Of a DNA stretch of 64,000 nucleotides, positions 41,985-50,515 are shown one piece after another; position 1 is the stretch's first letter; each line of letters begins with the position of its first letter. The notes beneath the pieces were generated by a model. The model worked only from the letters and a program-made list of their open reading frames with translations. It did no database searches and was not told where the DNA came from. This stretch comes from G942493275 sp942493275 (GTDB lineage Bacteria > Actinomycetota > Coriobacteriia > Anaerosomatales > PHET01), in NCBI GenBank assembly GCA_942493275.1, contig OW818687.1:372001-436000 (forward strand), in the 5' to 3' direction. A program made the translations under genes and the position numbers.

Positions 41985-42605
41985 TCAGCGGGAAAGCGAT
42001 CTGAGAACCGGTCCGACTCTCTTGATACCCTGAACAGCACCCTCGATGTCGGCCCGCGGAACCAGACGGTACCACGCCGATGCGCCGGCGATAAGCACCG
42101 GTCGCGGCGTGTAGCGCTCGTAGTTCGTCTCGAACCAGGTGCGGGTCGCCCCCATCGGCAGGATGACAAGCTCATCGCGGTCGACGGCGAGCTCGCTCAT
42201 GAAGACCTCATCGGGCTCGGAAAGCAGCGCGCGCACCTCGTCCTCGGGCTGGCCGATCGCGAGATAGTAATAGTAGATCTCGTCGGCCATGGACTCGAAG
42301 ATCCAGCCGGGCTCGCGCGTCGCGGCGTTGGAGACGGCCTCGAACGCATAGCTGTGGGCGTCCTCTCGATAGAACGAGAGAGCGCGATCGTTGATCTTGG
42401 CGGGGTCGACCCCGAAGTACTGATCGGCCTTGACCTTGATGCGGTTCCGCGATCCCTGCCATGCGTGCACCAGGTCCACCTGGCGCCCTGCGACGGAATC
42501 ACGCCCCTCTGTGGTCTGGACGTCGACCCTCCCTTGGGCGACGAGCCAACTCTTAAGGATGCGCTGCGCGACTTCGTGCAGCAACACCGGCCCCGTAAGG
42601 AACAT
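41985..42605 (-). CDS. Uncharacterised protein downstream of a cNMP-binding protein
   Basis: 206 residues from the ATG at 42605, with GGGGGAAGG upstream and 14 bases after the preceding gene. I do not recognise the family. It is soluble, with no signal peptide or membrane helix. Features: FLTGPVLLHEVAQRILKSWL at the N-terminus, then VDLVHAW (Asp44) and IKVKADQYFGVD (Lys57, Lys59), followed by a tyrosine run (IYYYYLAIG, 110-118) and ELVILPMGATRTWFE. The Asp-x(12)-Lys-x-Lys spacing is faintly like a PD-(D/E)XK nuclease core, but the evidence is weak. Presumably co-transcribed with the cNMP-binding gene. Confidence 0.75.
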   Translation of the reverse strand: MFLTGPVLLHEVAQRILKSWLVAQGRVDVQTTEGRDSVAGRQVDLVHAWQGSRNRIKVKADQYFGVDPAKINDRALSFYREDAHSYAFEAVSNAATREPGWIFESMADEIYYYYLAIGQPEDEVRALLSEPDEVFMSELAVDRDELVILPMGATRTWFETNYERYTPRPVLIAGASAWYRLVPRADIEGAVQGIKRVGPVLRSLSR

Positions 42606-42619
42606 GTACGGCCTTCCCC

Positions 42620-43033
42620 CTATCGTCCGAGTCGCTCGTCCGCGACGCGCAGGCGACGACTCAGAACCTCCAACAACTTGATCGCGATCGACGGATGACG
42701 CTCCAGCAGGCTCTTGAAGTCCCAACTGGAGAGCATCAGGCACGTGGTGGCGTCGATCGCCCGAATGGTCGCCGACCGCGGAGCCTGGTCGAGCAACGAC
42801 ATCTCTCCGAAGAAGTCCCCCGGACCAAAAGCTCCGAGCGATGTCCCGTCACGCAGTATCTCCACTCTGCCTTCGAGTATCAGATAGAACGCCTGTCCGG
42901 GCGTCCCCTGCGTCACGATGATCTGACCGGGCGCGAACTGGCTCTCCTGAGCCACGCCTGCGATCGCGGCGATCTCAGGTTCGGTGCAGTTCGAGAAGAT
43001 GGGCACGCGCGCCAAGAATGTTTCGTTTGCCAT
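42620..43033 (-). CDS. Stand-alone cyclic-nucleotide-binding (Crp/Fnr-type) domain protein
   Basis: 137 residues from the ATG at 43033. The whole protein is one cNMP-binding beta-barrel with a terminal helix. FGPGDFFGEMSLLDQAPRSATIRA is the phosphate-binding cassette, with the glutamate and the PRSAT arginine that bind cAMP/cGMP. There is no helix-turn-helix, so it cannot act alone as a Crp-type repressor/activator. It is divergently transcribed from a membrane nucleotide cyclase 124 bases away, suggesting a synthesis-and-sensing pair. Confidence 0.85.
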   Translation of the reverse strand: MANETFLARVPIFSNCTEPEIAAIAGVAQESQFAPGQIIVTQGTPGQAFYLILEGRVEILRDGTSLGAFGPGDFFGEMSLLDQAPRSATIRAIDATTCLMLSSWDFKSLLERHPSIAIKLLEVLSRRLRVADERLGR

Positions 43034-43093
43034 CAAAGGCCTCCCCGGTCACGGCGAGATGAGGTCGTTCCCGCTATGCGACAGTGTAACGCA

Positions 43094-43122
43094 CATATTG
43101 TAGGCGGATGCGTCACAATATG
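43094..43122. promoter_or_regulatory. Inverted repeat in divergent intergenic region (possible operator)
   Basis: CATATTGT (43094-43101) and ACAATATG (43115-43122) form a perfect 8-bp inverted repeat with a 13-base spacer. It lies between the two divergent starts in a locally AT-richer patch, suitable for a dimeric regulator. Confidence 0.5.
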
Positions 43123-43157
43123 CCCCGAAGATCCTGCGCTCGGTGAGGAGGCCCGGC

Positions 43158-44729
43158 GTGGCACAGCGCGTACGCCATAAGAACGAGTCCCTGTTGAACT
43201 GGGTCCGTGCAACCGCGGTCACGGCCGCGGTCTATGCGGCGTTGCTGGCGATGCACTTCGCTCCGGGATGGGGCGCGGCGCTCCTCGCACTGATCGCCGG
43301 CGGACTCACGCTGGCCGCCGTCGACCTCGGCGTGCTTGCCGCGGTCGTGGCGCTTTCGCTTCCGATCATGGCCGCGAACGCCACACTCGGGTTGCTGTTC
43401 CTCATCCTCGGCATCGTGGGCATTCGTTATCTCGGCGCTGACGGTGGGCGGGCGTTCTTCATCGTGGGAATCGCCGTTGTGGGCGCCTTCTTTGGACCGG
43501 GATGGGCCGCCGTGGCGATCGCCGGACTCCTTCTGGGCGCCGGTGAGGGCGCGCTCGCCGCAGCGATTGCTGCCGTGAGCGTCGAAGCCCTCGGCCTGTT
43601 CATCGGCCGTTCGACCATCGGCGTCGTCATCACAGGTGGCACTGCGCCGGGGCTCCTGAACTTCGCGAAGGCCCCCGAGTCGCTCTTCTCGGCGGCGTGG
43701 ATCGCCGAGTCGTTCGGCAAGCTCGACACGGCGGCGGTCAACGCAACCGTCGACGCGGTCGCCAAGATGAGCAGCCCGTCCGCGATGCTGTTGCAGCCGC
43801 TCACGTGGGCGGCGGGAGCCGCTCTCACCGGCTACGTCGTCAAACTCGGCCGCGAGCGCAAGAGCCTGGTCATCGAGATGGGCGGCGTTGTCGCCGGCAT
43901 CGCGGTGCCGGCGCTCGGCGCAGCCATCATCCCGTCGATCGCAGGACTCGAGGCCGACTGGCCCGCAATCGTCATCTCGGTCATCGGCTCGGCGGGTGTC
44001 GCGCTTCTGGTCGCTGCGGTGACCGAGAAGGTGTTCCCCCTCGAGGTGGTTCCCGCCCCGGTGCGCCAGGCGCCCGCGCCCTCGCCCTCGAGCATGGCCT
44101 CGGAAGACGCCGACGTCGACGAGCTTCTCCGCCTCATCTCGACAGCCGAGGAACGGCTGGCCTCGCAGCACACCACTCAGCGCGTCGTGATGCTCACGGA
44201 CATGAAGTCCTTCTCTCGGATGACCGAGGAGGACGGGAGTGTCCTGACCGCGAAAGCCATCCAGCGCCACCGCGATCTGCTGCTGCCGGTCGTCGAGCGC
44301 AACGGGGGGCACGGCAAGTCCACCGGCGGCGACGGGCTCGTGGCCGCGTTCACGACGCCGCGGCAGGCGGTCCTGGCCGCAGCCGAGATGCAGCGCACGC
44401 TCTCCGACTACAACGCGAACCACCCGTCCGAGCGGGAGATGGCTGTCCGTATCGGCATCGCTGACGGAGAGGTCGTCTTGGACAAGGGCGGCCGCCCGTT
44501 CATCGGCGCGGCGCTGAACCTGGCGGCGCGAGTGATGAACCTCGCGGACGGCGGTCAGGCGTTCGTCTCTGCGACGGTCGCTGCGAATGCTCAAGGCGTG
44601 GCGCCGACCCACTCTCACGGGTCGTTTGAACTCAAGAACATCGCCGCCCCCGTCGAGGTGCTCGAGATCCTGTGGGCCGATGACCAGGAACCGGTCGACC
44701 CGCGCACCCGCACTGACTCGTCTGACTGA
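43158..44729 (+). CDS. Membrane-anchored class III adenylate/guanylate cyclase
   Basis: 523 residues; the only plus-strand gene. The GTG at 43158 follows GAGGAGG by 6 bases. About eight hydrophobic segments fill residues 15-305. A linker rich in Pro/Ser/Ala and a short helix lead to the cyclase homology domain (about 340-510). Metal-binding Asp348 lies in VVMLTDMKSF and Asp392 in GKSTGGDGLV. The transition-state Asn454 and Arg458 lie in ALNLAAR. All catalytic residues are present, so activity is likely. Substrate (ATP or GTP) is not settled, although the Lys in GKSTGGDG favours ATP. The partner may be the divergent cNMP-binding protein. A terminator follows. Confidence 0.9.
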   Translation: MAQRVRHKNESLLNWVRATAVTAAVYAALLAMHFAPGWGAALLALIAGGLTLAAVDLGVLAAVVALSLPIMAANATLGLLFLILGIVGIRYLGADGGRAFFIVGIAVVGAFFGPGWAAVAIAGLLLGAGEGALAAAIAAVSVEALGLFIGRSTIGVVITGGTAPGLLNFAKAPESLFSAAWIAESFGKLDTAAVNATVDAVAKMSSPSAMLLQPLTWAAGAALTGYVVKLGRERKSLVIEMGGVVAGIAVPALGAAIIPSIAGLEADWPAIVISVIGSAGVALLVAAVTEKVFPLEVVPAPVRQAPAPSPSSMASEDADVDELLRLISTAEERLASQHTTQRVVMLTDMKSFSRMTEEDGSVLTAKAIQRHRDLLLPVVERNGGHGKSTGGDGLVAAFTTPRQAVLAAAEMQRTLSDYNANHPSEREMAVRIGIADGEVVLDKGGRPFIGAALNLAARVMNLADGGQAFVSATVAANAQGVAPTHSHGSFELKNIAAPVEVLEILWADDQEPVDPRTRTDSSD

Positions 44730-44746
44730 CGTCGAATGAAGAAACG

Positions 44747-44776
44747 AAGCCCCGGAGGCACATGCCCCCGGGGCTT
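44747..44776 (+). terminator. Terminator after the cyclase gene
   Basis: AAGCCCCGG (44747-44755) and CCGGGGCTT (44768-44776) form a 9-bp stem followed by TCTTCATC. A rho-independent terminator between the convergent cyclase and tRNA-Thr/sigH genes. Confidence 0.85.
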
Positions 44777-44786
44777 TCTTCATCAC

Positions 44787-44861
44787 TGGAGCTGGCGACA
44801 GGAGTTGAACCTGCAACCTACTGATTACAAATCAGTTGCTCTGCCATTGAGCTACGCCAGC
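44787..44861 (-). tRNA. tRNA-Thr (UGU)
   Basis: 75 bases with CCA. Acceptor GCTGGCG pairs with CGCCAGC, and the anticodon loop is TTTGTAA (UGU). Lies 48 bases after sigH. Confidence 0.96.
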
Positions 44862-44909
44862 GCGGAGGCACCAGTGTAGAAGAAGCGAGCCTCCGTTTCC
44901 ACACGGAAA

Positions 44910-45569
44910 TCAGCAGGCGTGGCAGCGCTGCACCTGTGTCTCGAGCTTGCGCTTGACCCGCTGCAAGGCGTTGTCGACCGCCTTGGTGTGCCGGCCCAGC
45001 TTCTCGGCGATGTCCTGGTAAGACTGCCCCTGTGTGTAGAGCCGCAAGACGTCGGTCTCGAACTGCGAGAGCGCGTCGACGACGCCGTCTCTGATGAAGT
45101 TGGTCTCCCATGCGCCGATGACGATCTCGGCGGGGTCGCAGATGTCTCGCGCGGCGAGGATGTCGGAGAGGATGCGCTCCCCCTCCTCATCCATGCTCGC
45201 CGGACGACTGAGCGACACGTAGCCGTTGAGCGGCGAATGCTTGTGGCGTGTCGCCGACTTGACTGCAGTGATCATCTGTCGCGTCACACACAGCTCTGCG
45301 AACGACCTGAAACTCGCCTGCCGGCCCGCATCGTAATCCCGGACCGCCTTGAACAGGCCGATCATGCCCTCTTGGATGACGTCGTCTCGATCCGCGCCGG
45401 CGAGGAAGTAGGACCGGGCCTTGTAGCGGATGAGGGAGCGATACCGGCGAACGAGTTCACAACTCGCGGCCTGGTCGCCCTCACGAGCGGCCTGCACGAG
45501 TACGATGTCGGCCCGGTGCTCCACCCTGTTCCGATGCACCGTTGCGACGTGACTGTCGTTCACTGACAC
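44910..45569 (-). CDS. sigH: RNA polymerase sigma factor, SigH (sigma-30) family
   Basis: 219 residues. Region 2 contains SYFLAGADRDDVIQEGMIGLFKAVRDYD, characteristic of the Bacillus SigH family. Region 4 has SQFETDVLRLYTQGQSYQDIAEKLGRHTKAVDNALQRVKRKL, the -35-binding helix-turn-helix. It is downstream of cysS-rlmB-NYN, the same context as in Firmicutes, where SigH directs stationary-phase genes. Its regulon here is unknown. The promoter lies at 45657-45685. Confidence 0.93.
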   Translation of the reverse strand: MSVNDSHVATVHRNRVEHRADIVLVQAAREGDQAASCELVRRYRSLIRYKARSYFLAGADRDDVIQEGMIGLFKAVRDYDAGRQASFRSFAELCVTRQMITAVKSATRHKHSPLNGYVSLSRPASMDEEGERILSDILAARDICDPAEIVIGAWETNFIRDGVVDALSQFETDVLRLYTQGQSYQDIAEKLGRHTKAVDNALQRVKRKLETQVQRCHAC

Positions 45570-45656
45570 ACCCCCTCCTAGAGCCCGTATGTCCTTGAGG
45601 GGGGAAGGACCGCACTGCCGAGCAGCGCGCTTGCGGGCTTGTGAACGTCTGACTCG

Positions 45657-45685
45657 ACGCTAAGTCTGTGCCCATACTTAGTCAA
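45657..45685 (-). promoter_or_regulatory. Promoter of sigH
   Basis: Minus strand: -35 TTGACT (45685-45680), 17-base spacer, -10 TAGCGT (45662-45657), in the 177-base gap between the NYN gene and sigH. The rest of the gap holds no gene. Confidence 0.65.
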
Positions 45686-45746
45686 GGTTAAGCGGAATGA
45701 ACCTGGCTCATCCCTTGGAATGAGCGCCGCCGACCGCGGGAACGAC

Positions 45747-46253
45747 TCAGGATTCGCCGCGTGCCCAGCGGGCGAGCTGCTCGCGAACGACAGGGTCGAT
45801 CCGGTCCTCGACGCGCGACCGACGCTCGCCGGACGGCGAGTGCTCGCGCCACTCGCTCTCCCCGCCTCGCAGTTCCGCCGAGAACTCCGCCGAGGAACGT
45901 CGTGCGACCGATCCGCCGAGAACCGCCCACTGTGTCTGAGCGTCGCTGGTGACCACTTCGACGCGGTCGCCCCTGTCGCGCGCCGCCCGAGCCATGGACT
46001 CGACGACGGTGTCGGCCTCAACGCCGTAGGGAGAGAAGATGACCGTGATGCCCGCCACGTCGTGGCCCCGGCCGTCGGAATGGATGTTGCCACCGCCGTC
46101 GAACACCACGGTTGCGCGCCACTCCGACATCGCATACGCCGCGACGTCGGAGATGAGCGCCGTGCGGGCGGCGTCGAGGTCGTCGACGGCGAGGTCGCGG
46201 TAGGGCGGTGTCGCGCGGATGACGTTATACCCGTCGACGAGCAGCACCTTCAC
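45747..46253 (-). CDS. NYN-domain (YacP/Rae1-like) ribonuclease
   Basis: 168 residues from the GTG at 46253, which overlaps the rlmB stop as GTGA. KVLLVDGYNVIRATPPY carries the first catalytic aspartate of the PIN-like NYN fold. VVFDGGGN and VEVVTSDAQTQWAV hold the other acidic residues. In B. subtilis the homologue Rae1 cleaves mRNA in the ribosomal A site. The neighbourhood cysS-rlmB-NYN-sigH is the same as in Bacillus. Confidence 0.85.
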   Translation of the reverse strand: MKVLLVDGYNVIRATPPYRDLAVDDLDAARTALISDVAAYAMSEWRATVVFDGGGNIHSDGRGHDVAGITVIFSPYGVEADTVVESMARAARDRGDRVEVVTSDAQTQWAVLGGSVARRSSAEFSAELRGGESEWREHSPSGERRSRVEDRIDPVVREQLARWARGES

Positions 46254-46996
46254 CCCGCGTCGACCTCCGAGCGCCGCAGCCACTCGTAAGCGATGGCAGT
46301 GGTCGCCTGCGCCACGTTGAGCGAGCCGACCCTGCCGGCCTGCGGCAAGCCAACCAGAAAGTCGCAGTTCTCCTTGGTGAGCCGGGCCAGGCCCTCTCCC
46401 TCGGATCCCATGACGAGGACGATCTTGCCTTCGAGCGGCGCCTGCCACACCGTCTGGCTCGCCTGCTCGGATGCGCCGGCCACCCAGAACCCGACCTCTT
46501 TGAACTGTTCGATCGCCCGAACAAGGTTGGGTTCCTGTATCACAGGCACGTGCGCGAGCGCGCCGGCGGAGGCTTTGTATGCCGCGGCCGTGACAGGCGC
46601 ACTTCGCTTCTTGGTGACGAGCACAGCGGCCGCTCCGACCACCTCGGCGGTCCTGGCGACGGCGCCGAAGTTGTGCGGGTCCGTCACGTGATCGAGCGCG
46701 ATGATGAGCGCGCGCGGCCGGTCGGCCACGGCTGCCAGCACCTTCTCGATCGGCGTGTACTTGAACGGTCGCGCCTGGGCGATGACGCCCTGGTGGTTGC
46801 CACGCTCGCTGGCGGCGTCGAGTACGCGGCGCGGTGCCAAGACGACTTCGACGCCGGCCCTGTTGGCGAGCCTCGTGATCTCGTCGAGTGAGCGGTCGGG
46901 CTTGGTTCCCTCGGCCACCGTGATGCGCGAGAGCGGCACCTCGGCCCGGAGAGCCTCGATCACGGCATTGCGGCCCTCGATGGTGGTAGTGGCCAC
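46250..46996 (-). CDS. rlmB: 23S rRNA 2'-O-methyltransferase, TrmH/RlmB family
   Basis: 248 residues. The N-terminal substrate-binding domain begins TIEGRNAVIEALRAEVPL. The SPOUT domain holds ALDHVTDPHNFGAVARTAEVVG (motif 1, catalytic Arg), LVMGSEGEGLARL (motif 2) and SLNVAQATTAIAYEW (motif 3). Expected to methylate G2251 of 23S rRNA; the exact site is inferred. It follows cysS by 3 bases. Confidence 0.92.
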   Translation of the reverse strand: MATTTIEGRNAVIEALRAEVPLSRITVAEGTKPDRSLDEITRLANRAGVEVVLAPRRVLDAASERGNHQGVIAQARPFKYTPIEKVLAAVADRPRALIIALDHVTDPHNFGAVARTAEVVGAAAVLVTKKRSAPVTAAAYKASAGALAHVPVIQEPNLVRAIEQFKEVGFWVAGASEQASQTVWQAPLEGKIVLVMGSEGEGLARLTKENCDFLVGLPQAGRVGSLNVAQATTAIAYEWLRRSEVDAG

Positions 46997-46999
46997 CGG

Positions 47000-48484
47000 C
47001 TAGCCCTCGTAGCTGACGCGGGCACCCTGAGGGGTGTCCTCGACGCTGAAGCCGAGAGCTGCGAGTCCGTCTCGAACGGCGTCAGCCGCCGCCCAGTTCT
47101 TTGTGGTGCGTGCCGCAGCCCGCGCGGCCAACAGCGCGTCGACCGCCGCCTCCGGGTCGTCGCCCGCATAGCCGGCGAGGTCGCGCGCAAGACCGCACAC
47201 CTCGAGCGGATAGCAGCAGGTCTGCGGCTCGTGAACCTCGATGCCCAGCACGCCGAGCAGTTCGACGACGGTCTCCTCGGCCTGGAGGAGCTGCTCTTTG
47301 TCTGCGCTGCACAAGTCGACCTGGTAGTCGGCGAGAAACACGTTGGCCGCCTTGGCCAGCTCGAAGACCGAGGCCAGCGCGCCGGCGGTGTTGAAGTCGT
47401 CGTCCATCTCGGCTTCGAACTTCTGGCGGGCGGCCACCACGTGCACCTCGAGCGAGGAGCACGCCTCAGCAGGGGCTCCCAGGCCGCATGCCGAGAGGTC
47501 ACGGGCCCAGCGCAGGTTGCGCACCAGGTTCGAGAGGCGATCGAACGCGTGCGTGGTCTCGTCGAGACGGGAGTCCGAGAAGTCGAGCGGGCTGCGGTAA
47601 TGGGTCTGCAGCATGAGAAGTCGGATGACCGACGGGTCGTAGCGCTCGAGCACGTCCTTGAGCAGCAGGAAGTTGCCGAGCGACTTGCTCATCTTCTCGG
47701 CGTTGACCTGAAGCATGCCGCCGTGGAGCCAGTAGCTGACGAACTTCGTGCCGGTCGCAGCCTCGGACTGGGCGAGTTCGTTCTCGTGGTGCGGGAAGGT
47801 GAGGTCCGCGCCGCCGCCATGGATGTCGAACGGCAGGCCCAGTTCCTCCTCGGACATGACCGAGCACTCGATGTGCCAGCCGGGACGACCGTCTCCCCAC
47901 GGGCTCGGCCAGTGCGGCTCGCCCGGCTTGGCCGACTTCCACAGCGCGAAGTCGAGGGGGTCGCCCTTACGCTCGTCGACCTCGACGCGCGCACCGGAGT
48001 GCATCTCGTCGATGTCGCGGCCCGAGAGCTTGCCGTAATCAGGGAAGCTGCGTACCGAGAAGTACACGTCTCCGTCGACCGCGTAGGCGTGCCCGCGGTC
48101 GATGAGGCGCTCGATCATGCCGATCATCTGAGGGATCGTCTCGGTGGCCTTGGGGCGGACGGTGGGATCCTGCACACCCAGACGCCGCATTGCGTCGATG
48201 AACGCCACCGTGTAATCCGCGGCGACCTCGGCTGCAGGGCGGCCCTCTTCGTTGGCGCGGTTGATGATCTTGTCGTCCACGTCGGTCACGTTCTGGATGT
48301 ATCGGACGTTGAAGCCCTTCCATTCCAGGTAGCGGCGGATGACGTCGAACGACAAGAACGTCCGCGCATTGCCGATGTGGATGTGGTTGTAGACGGTCGG
48401 GCCGCAGACATACATCGACACCTTGCCCGGCTCACGGGGGACGAAATCCTCCTTGGAACGGGTCAGAGTGTTGTAGACGCGCAT
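47000..48484 (-). CDS. cysS: Cysteinyl-tRNA synthetase
   Basis: 494 residues, a class I enzyme. MYVCGPTVYNHIHIGNARTF has the zinc cysteine and the HIGH-type HIHIGNAR. Further zinc ligands lie in HIECSVMSEEELG and FPHHENELAQSEA. The KMSKS motif is AEKMSKSLGNF. The ATG at 48484 was chosen over a longer frame because family proteins begin MRVYNTLTR. It follows cysE after 35 bases, so no T-box fits. Confidence 0.97.
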   Translation of the reverse strand: MRVYNTLTRSKEDFVPREPGKVSMYVCGPTVYNHIHIGNARTFLSFDVIRRYLEWKGFNVRYIQNVTDVDDKIINRANEEGRPAAEVAADYTVAFIDAMRRLGVQDPTVRPKATETIPQMIGMIERLIDRGHAYAVDGDVYFSVRSFPDYGKLSGRDIDEMHSGARVEVDERKGDPLDFALWKSAKPGEPHWPSPWGDGRPGWHIECSVMSEEELGLPFDIHGGGADLTFPHHENELAQSEAATGTKFVSYWLHGGMLQVNAEKMSKSLGNFLLLKDVLERYDPSVIRLLMLQTHYRSPLDFSDSRLDETTHAFDRLSNLVRNLRWARDLSACGLGAPAEACSSLEVHVVAARQKFEAEMDDDFNTAGALASVFELAKAANVFLADYQVDLCSADKEQLLQAEETVVELLGVLGIEVHEPQTCCYPLEVCGLARDLAGYAGDDPEAAVDALLAARAAARTTKNWAAADAVRDGLAALGFSVEDTPQGARVSYEG

Positions 48485-48519
48485 GGTTCTCCCTCGCTCG
48501 CTTGAGCGCGCGTCGCGCG

Positions 48520-49263
48520 CTAGATCTCCCAGGTCCAACCGTCGTGCTTGAACTCGACGCCCTGCTCGGCCGAGTCATCGTGCGTGTCGCCCGCGGTGAA
48601 CGGCGGCTCAGAACGCTCGTCGGCCAGCCCCTCGTCGCGCGCGAGCCTGCGCTCGACGCGATCGACGCGGCGCGTGAGGCACCGGAACATCTCGACTACG
48701 GGGTCGGGCAGGTCCTCGTGGTGAAGGTCGATCGCGTCGACGCGCTCACCCGAACGAACCACGACCCGGCCGGGGATGCCCACGACCGTGCTGTTGGGCG
48801 GCACGTCGTCGATCACGACCGCACCGCCGCCGACCTTGCTGCCGCGCCCGACGACGATGTTGCCGAGTACCGCGGCACCCACGCCGACGACCACGCAGTC
48901 CTCGAGCGTGGGGTGGCGCTTGCCGGTCTCTTTACCCGTGCCTCCGAGCGTCACACCCTGATACAACGTGACATCGTTGCCGATGATGGTCGTCTCGCCG
49001 ATGACCACACCCATGCCGTGATCGATGAAGAACCTCTCGCCAATGGTGGCGCCGGGGTGGATCTCGATGCCCGTGAAGAATCGCGCGACCTGCGAGCAGA
49101 ACCGCGCGAAGCCCCGCAGTCCGTGCCCCCAGAGCCAGTGATTCACCCGGTGCGCCCACAGCGCGTGGATACCCGGATAGTTGAGCAGCACGCCGAAAGC
49201 CGAGGACGCAGCGGGATCGCGCTCCTTGACTGACTGTATGTCTGTTCGGATCCGGTCGAACAT
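48520..49263 (-). CDS. cysE: Serine O-acetyltransferase
   Basis: 247 residues; makes O-acetylserine for cysteine synthesis. The N-terminal helical domain is followed by a left-handed beta-helix with hexapeptide repeats, including IEIHPGATIGERFFIDHGMGVVIGETT and NVTLYQGVTLGGTGKE-type sequence (here DVTLYQGVTLGGTGK), which carry the catalytic histidines. The C-terminal 60 residues are charged and longer than usual. Linking cysE to cysS couples cysteine synthesis with its charging. Confidence 0.95.
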   Translation of the reverse strand: MFDRIRTDIQSVKERDPAASSAFGVLLNYPGIHALWAHRVNHWLWGHGLRGFARFCSQVARFFTGIEIHPGATIGERFFIDHGMGVVIGETTIIGNDVTLYQGVTLGGTGKETGKRHPTLEDCVVVGVGAAVLGNIVVGRGSKVGGGAVVIDDVPPNSTVVGIPGRVVVRSGERVDAIDLHHEDLPDPVVEMFRCLTRRVDRVERRLARDEGLADERSEPPFTAGDTHDDSAEQGVEFKHDGWTWEI

Positions 49264-49334
49264 CGCGTGAGGGCTCCCGTAGGGGTTGCGCGGCTTGAGC
49301 CGCGTGCACACAGTCTAGCAGGAGCAATGGGGTG

Positions 49335-49808
49335 CTACGCGCGCTCCAGCAGCACGACGGCCTGTGCCGCGACGCCTTCCCGGCGACCGGCGAAACCCAG
49401 ACCCTCCGTGGTGGTCGCCTTGACGCCCACGGCCTCGACGGCGACGCCGAGTGCGCGCGCGAGGTTCACGCGCATCGCCTCCCGATGCGGGGAGATCTTG
49501 GGGAGTTCGAGCACGAGCACGCTGTCGACGTCCACGATCGCCCACCCGCGCTCACGCGCCAGCTCGGCGACCCGCGCCAGCAGCACGAGCGAGTCGGCGT
49601 CTTTGAACGCCGGGTCGTCATCCGGGAACAGCTTTCCGATGTCACCTTCGCGAAGCGCGCCAAGCACCGCATCGGCGATCGCGTGCGCGAGCACGTCGGC
49701 GTCCGAGTGCCCGGCCAGGCCGCGGTCGAACGCGATCTCAACGCCGCCGAGCACGAGGCGTCGCCCCTCGGCAAAAGCGTGCACGTCGTAGCCGATACCG
49801 ATTCTCAC
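49335..49808 (-). CDS. ispF: 2-C-methyl-D-erythritol 2,4-cyclodiphosphate synthase
   Basis: 157 residues. MRIGIGYDVHAF has the zinc-ligand Asp and His, and GLAGHSDADVLAHAIADA and GDIGKLFPDDDP are active-site motifs. It is step five of the MEP isoprenoid pathway. It overlaps ispD by 4 bases (GTGA), so the two consecutive-pathway enzymes are coupled. Confidence 0.97.
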   Translation of the reverse strand: MRIGIGYDVHAFAEGRRLVLGGVEIAFDRGLAGHSDADVLAHAIADAVLGALREGDIGKLFPDDDPAFKDADSLVLLARVAELARERGWAIVDVDSVLVLELPKISPHREAMRVNLARALGVAVEAVGVKATTTEGLGFAGRREGVAAQAVVLLERA

Positions 49809-50515
49809 GACCGCTCCCCTCGCTGCGCGAGAACCGCCTCGGCAAAGGCGACATCCTCGGGCGTGGTTATCTTGATGTTGTCGCGCGGGCCTTCGAACAT
49901 CAGCACCGTACCGCCCGCGCGCTCGACGAGGGACGCGTCGTCCGTGCCCGTGAATCCCGCGCTGCGCGCCGTCGCGTGGGCGGCCTCAAGCACATCGCGC
50001 CTGAACACCTGCGGGGTCTGCACCGCCCAGAACCGATCGCGAGAGGGCGTCTCCACCACGCGGCCGACCTCGACGACTTTGAGCGTATCGACCGACGGGT
50101 GACCCACGACGACGCCGTCGGCCCCGCTTTCAACCGCCATGCGGATCGCGTCCGCGATGGTCGCAGGCGTGACGAGGGGACGCGCACCGTCGTGCACCGC
50201 GACGAGCCCGACTCCGTCACTGAGTTCCGCGAGCCCCGCTGCCACGGACTCCTGGCGGGTATCCCCACCAGCCACTATCTTGACCGGTTTTGTGAGCCCG
50301 AGGGGTGCGATGGCCGACTCGCGATACTCAGCGATACGCTCGGGGTGACAGACGACCACAAGCTCGTCGATGGATGCCACCTCGTCGAACGCGAGGAGAG
50401 TCCACGCGAGCACGGGTCGCCCTGCGATGGCGGCGAGCTGCTTTCCGCCCGCGTGACCGAACCTCTGCCCGGTCCCGCCGGCGACGATGACAGCCGCCAC
50501 CCCGCTCCGACTCAC
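49805..50515 (-). CDS. ispD: 2-C-methyl-D-erythritol 4-phosphate cytidylyltransferase
   Basis: 236 residues. AVIVAGGTGQRFG is the CTP-binding signature, GGDTRQESVAAGL and VAVHDGARPLV are active-site motifs, and IKITTPEDVAFAE lies near the end. Third step of the MEP pathway. It overlaps the PIN/TRAM gene by 4 bases and ispF by 4 bases. Confidence 0.96.
   Translation of the reverse strand: MSRSGVAAVIVAGGTGQRFGHAGGKQLAAIAGRPVLAWTLLAFDEVASIDELVVVCHPERIAEYRESAIAPLGLTKPVKIVAGGDTRQESVAAGLAELSDGVGLVAVHDGARPLVTPATIADAIRMAVESGADGVVVGHPSVDTLKVVEVGRVVETPSRDRFWAVQTPQVFRRDVLEAAHATARSAGFTGTDDASLVERAGGTVLMFEGPRDNIKITTPEDVAFAEAVLAQRGERS

Noticed and set aside
48485..48519. A T-box riboswitch before cysS
   Set aside because: Only 35 bases separate cysE and cysS, too short for a T-box, and no T-box motif was seen before lysS either.
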